Of a stretch of DNA of 64,000 bases, positions 54,401 to 62,000 are shown one piece after another. A program made the position numbers and the translations under genes. The notes under the pieces were generated by a model. The model made no database searches and had not been told where the DNA came from. It worked only from the letters and a program-made list of their open reading frames with translations. Source of the DNA: Bacteroidales bacterium (GTDB lineage: Bacteria; Bacteroidota; Bacteroidia; Bacteroidales; UBA932); the NCBI GenBank assembly GCA_017443465.1, contig JAFRXO010000011.1, positions 1 to 64,000 on the forward strand, read 5' to 3'. Position 1 is the stretch's first letter; every line of letters begins with the position of its first letter.

Positions 54401-56913
54401 TAAGCAGATTTAATAACGTCTCCGGTGTTGCCGGGATCATTCTCGAAAGAAGATTTCTTTGTACTCTTCTTTCGTGACTTGCCGCTGGGAGTATCCTGCT
54501 CCCCATAGCCGTAACCGTAGCCATAGCCATTACCGTAGCCATAACCGTAGCCATAGTGTCCGTAATGGCTTCCGGAGCCCATGACACCATTCAGGACAAT
54601 GGCCATCCTGTTGTACATTCCCTTGTTGTAGAGGTCCTCTACTGCAGGCAGGGCTCTGCGGTCGAACAGACCGGCCCTGAGGATGAACACAGTAATGTCG
54701 GCATGGCGTGCGATAATGGAAGTATCAGCCACAACATCCACCGGAGGACAGTCGATGAAGATGTTGTCATACTCGGTACGCAGCTGCTCCATGAAATCCT
54801 TGAACTTGTCGGACACCAGGATCTCGGCCGGGTTCGGGGGAAGGGTTCCCACGGAAAGGAGAGAGAGGTTGTCCTCAAGTTTCTGTACGACAGAATGATA
54901 GTCGTCTATCTTTCCAGTAAGATAAGCCGCGGATCCGGTGCTGTTCTTCCTGAGAGCCTTGCTCAAGGTCGCCTTGCGGAGGTCCAGGTCGAGAAGGAGG
55001 ACCCTGGTCCCCTTAAGGGCCATGGACGCAGCCATATTCATGATAGTAAAGGTCTTACCGGCATTGGGGTTAAAGGAAGTAACCATGAAGACGTGGCTCT
55101 GTCCCTTTTCCTGCGATGCCATGACATCAAGGTTCGTCCTGAGGACTCGGAATGCCTCATTGATGGCATCTCGTTTCCCGCTCCTGACCTGTATCTTACA
55201 GTTGTCGTCATTGTACTTGTTCAGACGAAGCTTCTCCCAGAAGTTCTCCGGTATGCCCATCTGGGGAATTTCAGCCAGGAACGGAGCAGAGAGTGATGCC
55301 AGGTCTGCCTTGGTCTTCACAGAAGTCTCCAGGGAGTTCTTGAGGAAATAATAGGCGAAAGGAATGCCGAGTCCCATCATAAGGGCTATCAGCAAGACCA
55401 GTTTCTTATTGGGAGCCACCGGAGCGGAACCGCCGTTGGGGTTCATGATGGTCCTGGTGTTCGCGACATTAACAAGAGATGCTATCTCATTCTCCTCACG
55501 CTTCTGGAGAAGGTAAACGTAAAGCGATTCGGTCACCTTCTGCTGCCTTTCGATGGAGAGCAGCTGGAGTTCCTGTCCGGAAGTGTTGGCGATCCTGTTG
55601 AGAATCTCGTTCTCCCGTGCGGAGATGTCATCAGCCTGCAGTTTAAGAGCAGCAATAAGGTTGTCGATTGACCTGTTGATCGATACCTTCATCGCATCGA
55701 TGGAATTGTTCAGGTCAATGATGAGGGGGTTGTTGGTACCGGCATCACGGAGAAGGTTGTCCCTCTTGAGCACCAGGGCATTATACTCCTGGATAGAACT
55801 CTCGACTCCCACGTTGGTAAGTCCGGAGTTAGACGGGATAAGGTCCCTCTCGTGCTTGGGATCGTTCAGGTAGGACTTGATGAACCTGGCTATTGAAAGC
55901 TGGTTGTTGACTTCGAAAGCCCTGGACTGGTACTGGGATGACTCTGCCAGATAAGAATCAGAAATAGACTGGATGTTGGTAATTTTGTTGGCTTCCTTGT
56001 ACTCCCTGAGGTCGTCCTCGACACCGCCGAGTTCAGCGTTAATAACCTTCAGCCTGTCATCGATAAAGGCAGTGGTGTTACGCGCAGCCCTTGTCTGGTT
56101 CTGGATCCACTGCTCGTTATAAATATCTATAAGAGTGGAAATTACACTCTGAGCACGAGCCGGGAAGAGATCTTCGATGGAAAGCACCACGACTGAAGTC
56201 TCCTTTCCGGAGAGACTCACGTGGAGCCTGCCGGCATATGATTTGGCCCTGGACATGGAATTCGCCCAGAGGACGGTGATGTCGTTGCTCCATTTGTCGG
56301 CATGGATAGTCGGCATAAGCGCCAGGCGTCCGACAGGAGTTACGAGGGTGTCCCCCATCGCACCCTGGACTGATTTGCCTTTGATAGGCTGGCCGGCAAC
56401 GGCGAATTCATCCAGGAGGAAGGATTCCCCGGACTTCTTGACTACCCTGAAAGAAAGGGAGGAAGTGGGGTTATCACCGGCAAGGACCATCACGAAAGGA
56501 GTCCCTGTGTAAAGTTCCCTTTTGCGGAGGAACTGGTCCTCGACATATGATGTCTCGAGCCCGAGTCTTTCGACCACCTTCTGCATGATGTCCGGAGAAG
56601 AGAATGCCTCCATCTCATTGTAGACATTGGCGGAAGATGCATAATATCTTGACCTGGCCGAACTTGCAGAGAAAGAGGCGAGGTCCCTCAGTGTCGAGTT
56701 CTCAGCGCTCTCATCCACTATCACCTTTGCGGTACGGCTCCAGGTCTTGGGCGTCCGGTAAAGATAGAACAGTGCGATGAACAGGCACAGCGCCGTGAAT
56801 ATGACATATGCCCATTTGTGGCTGGTGAACATCGCCAGTATGTCGGAAAGCTGCAGTGCGCTCTCTTCGTTGTCACTGCCGTTCCATTTGGAGAAGTTTT
56901 TGTCTTCAGACAT
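54400..56913 (-). CDS. Wzc-type chain-length regulator and tyrosine kinase
   Basis: An 837-residue polysaccharide copolymerase. Order: Wzz domain with a first helix near residue 35; long coiled-coil periplasmic part; second helix near 510; GNVR-like segment; and a cytoplasmic BY-kinase with Walker A SFNPNAGKTF (about 612-621), LLLDLDLRKATLSK and Walker B IDCPP. The end holds a Tyr-rich tail (nine Tyr in YGYGYG-type runs, about 783-803), the usual autophosphorylation cluster. It works with Wza upstream and CpsB downstream in exporting the polysaccharide. Confidence 0.92.
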   Translation of the reverse strand: MSEDKNFSKWNGSDNEESALQLSDILAMFTSHKWAYVIFTALCLFIALFYLYRTPKTWSRTAKVIVDESAENSTLRDLASFSASSARSRYYASSANVYNEMEAFSSPDIMQKVVERLGLETSYVEDQFLRKRELYTGTPFVMVLAGDNPTSSLSFRVVKKSGESFLLDEFAVAGQPIKGKSVQGAMGDTLVTPVGRLALMPTIHADKWSNDITVLWANSMSRAKSYAGRLHVSLSGKETSVVVLSIEDLFPARAQSVISTLIDIYNEQWIQNQTRAARNTTAFIDDRLKVINAELGGVEDDLREYKEANKITNIQSISDSYLAESSQYQSRAFEVNNQLSIARFIKSYLNDPKHERDLIPSNSGLTNVGVESSIQEYNALVLKRDNLLRDAGTNNPLIIDLNNSIDAMKVSINRSIDNLIAALKLQADDISARENEILNRIANTSGQELQLLSIERQQKVTESLYVYLLQKREENEIASLVNVANTRTIMNPNGGSAPVAPNKKLVLLIALMMGLGIPFAYYFLKNSLETSVKTKADLASLSAPFLAEIPQMGIPENFWEKLRLNKYNDDNCKIQVRSGKRDAINEAFRVLRTNLDVMASQEKGQSHVFMVTSFNPNAGKTFTIMNMAASMALKGTRVLLLDLDLRKATLSKALRKNSTGSAAYLTGKIDDYHSVVQKLEDNLSLLSVGTLPPNPAEILVSDKFKDFMEQLRTEYDNIFIDCPPVDVVADTSIIARHADITVFILRAGLFDRRALPAVEDLYNKGMYNRMAIVLNGVMGSGSHYGHYGYGYGYGNGYGYGYGYGEQDTPSGKSRKKSTKKSSFENDPGNTGDVIKSA

Positions 56914-56934
56914 AATGTTCTGGATTATAGTTAA

Positions 56935-57753
56935 TTACCGGGTCAGGATCAGGATAATCATGTTGGTTATCGTAACGAGGGTGGAGCCCATCGTCATCCA
57001 GAACGATACGCTCCTGAAATTGTTCTCGTTGATAGTAGACTGACCTGCACGCACCGCGTTCGGGGTGACGTAAACGATATCGTTCTGCTGGAGATAGTAA
57101 GCCGGGGAATTGAAAATGTCGGTGTCCCTGATGTCCACTATGTAGACCTGCCTCTTACCGTTGATCTCACGGAAGACGCGGATATTGTCACGACGGCCGT
57201 AGATCGTAAGGTCACGCGCCATCGAAAGGGCCTGGAGGATGTTGATACGGTCTCCCTGGTTGGTGTAAGTTCCGGGGGCGACGACCTCGCCGAGGACTGA
57301 GAACTTGAAGTTCATGAATTCCACGGTGACAACAGGATCCAGGAGGAGGCCGTTGTCGATAAGCTCACGCCTGATCCTGTCGCAAAGCTGCCAGCGGTTC
57401 ATTCCGGCGACATGGATCTTTCCAAGTTTAGGAAATTCTATATTACCCTCATTGTCAACTACATATCCGAGCAGCCTCTGATAGCCGCTGTTGGTGTTGT
57501 TCAACTCCGATCCGGCCTGATATGACGCAACGGGAAGGTTGTAGATGGCTGAAGCGGCAGGGTTGCTGGAAGAGACGATGATGGAAATCATGTCCTTCTC
57601 CTGGATCAGGATACCCTGATTCACCGCCATGTTCATGACCGTATCATTCTGTACGTCCTGGAAATAATTGATGTTCTTGTAGGTCTTTGAACTGCAAGAT
57701 GCTGCAAAAAGTGCAACGGTTGCGATAAGGGAAAGCCCGAATATCCTTTTCAT
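56935..57753 (-). CDS. Wza-type polysaccharide export lipoprotein
   Basis: A 272-residue outer-membrane lipoprotein (lipobox FAASC, Cys20) with a Poly_export domain (about 40-125, including DMISIIVSSSNPAAS) and an SLBB domain (about 130-215, VLGEVVAPGTYTNQGDRINI). A C-terminal hydrophobic segment follows. Wza-like proteins form the exit channel for capsule or exopolysaccharide. It is first in the operon, 21 bp upstream of the Wzc gene. A divergent rnhA promoter lies 90 bp away. Confidence 0.92.
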   Translation of the reverse strand: MKRIFGLSLIATVALFAASCSSKTYKNINYFQDVQNDTVMNMAVNQGILIQEKDMISIIVSSSNPAASAIYNLPVASYQAGSELNNTNSGYQRLLGYVVDNEGNIEFPKLGKIHVAGMNRWQLCDRIRRELIDNGLLLDPVVTVEFMNFKFSVLGEVVAPGTYTNQGDRINILQALSMARDLTIYGRRDNIRVFREINGKRQVYIVDIRDTDIFNSPAYYLQQNDIVYVTPNAVRAGQSTINENNFRSVSFWMTMGSTLVTITNMIILILTR

Positions 57754-57842
57754 GCTGATGCAATAACTTTATTTCAAATTGTCTTAAGAATACAAAATTA
57801 ACTACTAAATTTAAGTTTAGCAAAAAAACCGCCAAAAAAGGC

Positions 57843-57850
57843 TATCTTTG
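57843..57850 (+). promoter_or_regulatory. Promoter -7 box for rnhA-pdxA
   Basis: TATCTTTG, exact match. It overlaps an in-frame TTG at 57848, so the ATG at 57875 is the start. Confidence 0.7.
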
Positions 57851-57874
57851 TATTCCAGTAAACATTCAGGGAAC

Positions 57875-58369
57875 ATGCCACAAAGGCCACCAATATTCCT
57901 CTACACCGACGGAGCCGCCAGCGGCAACCCCGGCCCGGGAGGCTATGGGATAGTCCTGGTCTGCGGGAAGGCCCGAAAGGAGATGTCCGGGGGCTTCGCC
58001 CTTACGACCAACAACCGCATGGAACTCCTGGCAGTAATCCTGGGACTCGAAGCTGTACGCTGGGAACATGCCAGGATCGAAGTGTGGAGCGATTCGTCAT
58101 ATGTAGTTAATGCCGTGACGATGGGATGGCTCACCCAATGGGAGGCTACCGGTTTCAGGAAAAAGAAGAATCCGGACCTGTGGATGCGCTTCCTGGAGGT
58201 TTACAGAAAACATGATGTGTCTTTCCACTGGATCAAGGGACACGCCGGACACCCGGAGAATGAAAGGTGCGACAGCCTTGCAGTGCAGGCCAGAAGCCTG
58301 CCTGACCTCCCCGCCGACGAAGGTTTCCTGGCTTCGATGGAGCAGACCGGAACAATTGAAGATTTTTGA
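57875..58369 (+). CDS. rnhA: Ribonuclease HI
   Basis: Cuts the RNA strand of RNA-DNA hybrids. The 164-residue protein has all four catalytic acids of type 1 RNase H: Asp in YTDGAASGNPGPGGYG (near 10), Glu in RMELLAVILGLE (near 50), Asp in SDSSYVV (near 73) and Asp in the C-terminal NERCDSLA (near 139), with HAGH before it. Close to the usual 155 residues. It is followed by pdxA after 3 bp. Confidence 0.94.
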   Translation: MPQRPPIFLYTDGAASGNPGPGGYGIVLVCGKARKEMSGGFALTTNNRMELLAVILGLEAVRWEHARIEVWSDSSYVVNAVTMGWLTQWEATGFRKKKNPDLWMRFLEVYRKHDVSFHWIKGHAGHPENERCDSLAVQARSLPDLPADEGFLASMEQTGTIEDF

Positions 58370-58372
58370 GAA

Positions 58373-59488
58373 ATGGACAATCACAGGACACAGGGTGCAA
58401 GGCGCCCGCTTGTAGGGATCACCCAGGGAGACTGGAACGGAATAGGTTACGAAGTCATTATCAAGGCCCTCTCGGACGAGAGGATACTCGAGGCTTTCAC
58501 CCCGGTAATCTACGGCTCGTCCAAACTGTTCGGCTTCTACAAGAAGACCCTGTCAGAAATAGGCCCGGCAGAGGCTTTCGTAATCAACGGACCCAGGCAG
58601 GCAAGGCCGCGTAAGATAAACATTATCAACTGCCTTCCCGACGGGATAGTCCCGGAACCGGGGCAGGCCACAGTCGAGGCTGCCAGAGGTGCGATGACCT
58701 CCCTGCAGACTGCTGTTGACGACCTGAAAGCAGGGGATATCGACATCCTGGTTACAGCGCCAGTAAACAAGCGTTCAATGGACAAGGCCGGCTTCGGCAG
58801 CACCGGACACACCGAGTACCTCCAGAAACAGTTCGGAGTAGAGGATGTCCTGATGTTCATGGTAAGCGACAGCCTCAGGGTCGGGGTGGCGACTGGGCAC
58901 ATCCCCCTCAGGGAAGTGGCCGGCGCACTCAACACCCAGATGCTTGTAGACAAGCTCAGGATAATGAAAGACTCCCTGACCAGGGATTTCCGCATTGATT
59001 CCCCGAAGATTGCCGTCCTGGGCCTCAACCCACATTGCGGCGACGGCGGATTGATCGGAACTGAGGAGTCTGATATTATCGCCCCTGCAGTCAAACAGGC
59101 ATGCGACGAAGGTATCAACGCCTTCGGCCCCTACTCCGCCGACGGATTCTTCAGCCTGGGGAACTATACCAGGTTCGACGCGGTTCTGGCAATGTACCAT
59201 GACCAGGGACTGGCCCCGTTCAAGGCTATATCTTTCGAAGACGGAGTCAATTTCACGGCCGGACTGCCTATTGTACGCACATCCCCGGACCACGGGACCG
59301 CTTTCGAGAAGGCCGGGAGGGGCATATCCGATCCGGACTCTATGAGAAACGCCATCTACAAGGCTGTAGACATATGGAGGAACCGTCTGGAATACGATGA
59401 CCTTCTCAGCGACAAGATGCCTGAAAGGCGGCTTGACAACGGACGCGGACACGAAGGCGGAAAGAACGGACGTCCTCAGATAGCCTGA
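58373..59488 (+). CDS. pdxA: 4-hydroxythreonine-4-phosphate dehydrogenase
   Basis: Pyridoxal phosphate synthesis: oxidises 4-phosphohydroxy-threonine with NAD. The 371-residue enzyme has GITQGDWNGIGYEVI at the start, metal-binding His in HTEYLQKQFG near 143 and MYHDQGLAPFK near 275, and HGTAFEKAGRG near 306. The length is a little over the usual 330. It follows rnhA after 3 bp and overlaps the end of the ABC exporter gene on the other strand by 13 bp. Confidence 0.94.
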   Translation: MDNHRTQGARRPLVGITQGDWNGIGYEVIIKALSDERILEAFTPVIYGSSKLFGFYKKTLSEIGPAEAFVINGPRQARPRKINIINCLPDGIVPEPGQATVEAARGAMTSLQTAVDDLKAGDIDILVTAPVNKRSMDKAGFGSTGHTEYLQKQFGVEDVLMFMVSDSLRVGVATGHIPLREVAGALNTQMLVDKLRIMKDSLTRDFRIDSPKIAVLGLNPHCGDGGLIGTEESDIIAPAVKQACDEGINAFGPYSADGFFSLGNYTRFDAVLAMYHDQGLAPFKAISFEDGVNFTAGLPIVRTSPDHGTAFEKAGRGISDPDSMRNAIYKAVDIWRNRLEYDDLLSDKMPERRLDNGRGHEGGKNGRPQIA

Positions 59489-61140
59489 CGGTTCCCTTTA
59501 AGCGAAAGGACATTGTCACAATACTCTGCTATCTTCTCACGGTGAGTGATGAAGATCAGGGTCTTGTTCTCCGAGACTGACATGAGCCTCTGCATCAGCA
59601 ATGCCTCGGTCTCAGGATCCAGCGAGGACGAGAACTCGTCCAGGAGCAATATGCTTCCGGGACGGAGGAGGCCCCTGGCGATTGCTATCCTCTGAGCCTG
59701 GCCTTCGGACAATCCGGTACCATGCTCACCGCAGGAAGCATCGAGTCCGCCGGGAAGATCCTTCACGAAATCCGCCGCGGCGGTACCGAGTACCTTCCAC
59801 AGCATCTCATCCGTTGCATCAGGATTACCCAGGAGGAGATTCTCACGTATAGTACCGCTGAAAAGCGTGTTGCCCTGGGGAACATATGCAAAATTGGCCC
59901 GCGTCATCGGAGACACCGGCACGGAAACATCTCCGTCATATATGCTTATGCTTCCGGATGTAGGACGCAGAAGCGACAGCATGAGCTTTATCATGGTGCT
60001 CTTCCCTACCCCCGTCTCGCCGACAATGGCAGTTCGGGAATGCGGCGGGAAGTCATATGTAATGTCTTCAAGCACATTCTCTTCCCCGTCGGGATAGCGG
60101 AAGGTCATGCCGGAGAGAGAGACTCCCCCGACTCCGGAAAGCATTATATCCTCGCCCCTCTCTTCCTTAGGAGCTTCAGAAAGTTCCATTATCCTGTCGA
60201 TGGAAGATGTCGCGTAGATGAACGACGGGATCTGCCTGGTCAGGCGCATGGTCGGATTCTGGATCTGGCCGACCAACTGGAGGAAGGCGGTCATCACACC
60301 GAAGGTGATCGTCCCCCTGAAAATACCGGTCGCTCCCCATAGGAAAGCGGCCATATAGCCGAAACTGAACGTAGCTCCGACTATCAGGCGTGCGACAACG
60401 TTGAAGTTGGCACGCCGCATTACCTGACCATATTCAACTGCCTGGATATCATCCAGTTGCTCCTCCATCATGTCGCTCTTCTGGAGAGACTGTATGACAG
60501 TCTTGTGCTGGATGCTCTCCTGGATGTGGCTCTGCACCTTGCTCTCGCTCTCACGGATATCCTTCGTCAGGGAGCGCATCTTGTGGGCGAAAATCTTGCT
60601 GAGTCCCAGGAAGACGGGAGTAATCAGCACAATGACGGAAGCCAGGCGCCAGTCCATCGTACAGAGGAACCCGAAGGCGGCGACCATCTGGAAAAGGGTC
60701 GTAATCAGGGCCGGGGAATCCGTGCATATGATCCTCGTCACAGTGTCCACATCCGTCATCATCCGGTTAAGGGTGTCCCCTGAGTGGAATCTCTCACGCC
60801 CCTGCCACTGAGAAAGAAGGAGCATGGAATAGACCCGCTTGCGGATGAGGAAATTCATCTTCGAGGAAGTGATGGCTTCCAGCCTTGTGTTCATAGCTCC
60901 GACTACCAGGCGGGCCAGGATGACCACGGCCATCACCAAGGCCCAGAACAAAAGGGTCTTCCCCCTGTGTCCGGTAGCGAAATCGCCTGTCGCTACATCG
61001 ACTATCCTCTTGCTGATAAAGATGAAATAGAGGTTCAGGGCCACGTTTGCAATCCCCAGCAGCACATTGGCTGCCAGGGCCCCGCGCACGCCGGCGGAAT
61101 TCTTCCAGAGCCAGACGGCATATTTACGAATCGCTCCCAA
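59476..61140 (-). CDS. ABC exporter (fused membrane and ATPase domains)
   Basis: A 554-residue half-transporter. About six helices lie in residues 1-310, then an ATPase domain with Walker A GETGVGKST (about 372-380), signature LSEGQAQR (about 476) and Walker B ILLLDEFSS (about 495). It has no peptidase domain at the N-terminus. It follows the PqqD gene by 20 bp and an S26-type peptidase gene on the same strand, so it probably exports a modified or lipid-linked small molecule or peptide. Substrate unknown; an MsbA-like lipid role is also possible. Confidence 0.88.
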   Translation of the reverse strand: MGAIRKYAVWLWKNSAGVRGALAANVLLGIANVALNLYFIFISKRIVDVATGDFATGHRGKTLLFWALVMAVVILARLVVGAMNTRLEAITSSKMNFLIRKRVYSMLLLSQWQGRERFHSGDTLNRMMTDVDTVTRIICTDSPALITTLFQMVAAFGFLCTMDWRLASVIVLITPVFLGLSKIFAHKMRSLTKDIRESESKVQSHIQESIQHKTVIQSLQKSDMMEEQLDDIQAVEYGQVMRRANFNVVARLIVGATFSFGYMAAFLWGATGIFRGTITFGVMTAFLQLVGQIQNPTMRLTRQIPSFIYATSSIDRIMELSEAPKEERGEDIMLSGVGGVSLSGMTFRYPDGEENVLEDITYDFPPHSRTAIVGETGVGKSTMIKLMLSLLRPTSGSISIYDGDVSVPVSPMTRANFAYVPQGNTLFSGTIRENLLLGNPDATDEMLWKVLGTAAADFVKDLPGGLDASCGEHGTGLSEGQAQRIAIARGLLRPGSILLLDEFSSSLDPETEALLMQRLMSVSENKTLIFITHREKIAEYCDNVLSLKGNRQAI

Positions 61141-61160
61141 TGGCCTTGGATTTCATTATG

Positions 61161-61430
61161 TCAGTCTTCCACCAGGCCGAGTTCACGCCACTGGGAGATC
61201 ATCGCATGGATATCCTTCTCTGCCACTTCTTTTTCCACCTCATATTCATCGAGAAGGCGGGAAACCAGCGCTTCTTCAGTGAAATCCCCCTCCTGAGCTG
61301 CCTTCCAAAGGAATGTAGCAGTGTCGTTCAGGCTGATCAGCTTGCTGAAATTGACCTGGTCCAGGCCTTCTCCCGAGATGACGTTCTGCCCGCATATGGT
61401 CCGCAGGACGAATCCTTTTTTAATCTTCAT
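61161..61430 (-). CDS. PqqD-family peptide-binding protein
   Basis: An 89-residue PqqD-fold protein: an FVLRTICGQNVIS beta strand start, KLISLNDTATFLWKAAQ in the middle and a helical region with LLDEYEVEKEVAEKDIHAMI. Such RiPP-recognition domains bind precursor leader peptides for modification enzymes. No precursor or radical-SAM gene is nearby. It sits 20 bp before the ABC gene and 37 bp after the S26-type peptidase gene. Confidence 0.85.
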   Translation of the reverse strand: MKIKKGFVLRTICGQNVISGEGLDQVNFSKLISLNDTATFLWKAAQEGDFTEEALVSRLLDEYEVEKEVAEKDIHAMISQWRELGLVED

Positions 61431-61467
61431 AATGTAAATATGGCGAATTTATTTGATATGACGGTTA

Positions 61468-61944
61468 TTATCGGCAAAAGCCGGGCCAGACGAGGCGCCT
61501 GTAAAGCGCAAGCATGTAGCGGCGCAGCGGCCGCATCAACTCCCATATGCGCCATACTGCCATCCTCCCCCCGGTGTACGGGTCCACAGGACGCTCCCCC
61601 TTCTTGATAATACGCTTTACTCGACCGAATACCTCCTCCCTGGAAGGATATTCACAGCCCTCCGGAACCCCGTCGCCGCGGATCACGATTTTCTCGCCGG
61701 ACGGATCCAGGACCCTGTGGAGGATGTACCGTCCCGCATAACGGAAAAGGACGATATCCCCCCTGGACACGGAACGCCCGGCCCCCGCGCCGCAGAGGGA
61801 CTCCAGCTCGACGCTGTCTCTCTCCCCCTTGATGAAAGGCAGCATGCTCACCCCCTTGACCGGGATGGTGACAGTCTTGCCCTCCCGGAGGAGTTCAACC
61901 ACCTTTGAGAAAAGAATGTCGTTATTGATTATCAACTTTTCCAC
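61468..61944 (-). CDS. S26-type signal-peptidase-like protein
   Basis: A 158-residue peptidase: GVSMLPFIKG near residue 31 holds the nucleophile Ser33, and YILHRVL the likely base His76, giving the Ser-His arrangement of archaeal/ER-type signal peptidases rather than Ser-Lys. A GDG block follows near 92. A hydrophobic Arg-rich C-terminal segment may anchor it. The start is a GTG just 5 bases after a promoter box. It is the first gene of the three-gene operon and could clip the leader from an exported peptide. Confidence 0.78.
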   Translation of the reverse strand: MEKLIINNDILFSKVVELLREGKTVTIPVKGVSMLPFIKGERDSVELESLCGAGAGRSVSRGDIVLFRYAGRYILHRVLDPSGEKIVIRGDGVPEGCEYPSREEVFGRVKRIIKKGERPVDPYTGGRMAVWRIWELMRPLRRYMLALYRRLVWPGFCR

Positions 61945-61948
61945 ATAG

Positions 61949-61956
61949 CAAAGTTA
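61949..61956 (-). promoter_or_regulatory. Promoter -7 box for the peptidase-PqqD-ABC operon
   Basis: Minus-strand TAACTTTG ends 4 bases before the GTG start at 61944, so the mRNA probably has almost no leader. It is divergent from the recG box at 61971-61978, about 14 bp away. Confidence 0.6.
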
Positions 61957-61970
61957 AGACTATTTTTTAG

Positions 61971-61978
61971 TATCTTTG
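61971..61978 (+). promoter_or_regulatory. Promoter -7 box for recG
   Basis: TATCTTTG, exact match, 22 bases before the ATG at 62001. Confidence 0.7.
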
Positions 61979-62000
61979 TAATTCACGCGGACAAAAAAGA

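Noticed and set aside
54505..54570. Short tandem DNA repeats that look like a satellite or CRISPR-like array
   Set aside because: They encode the Gly-Tyr tail of the Wzc-type kinase; there are no spacers or cas genes.
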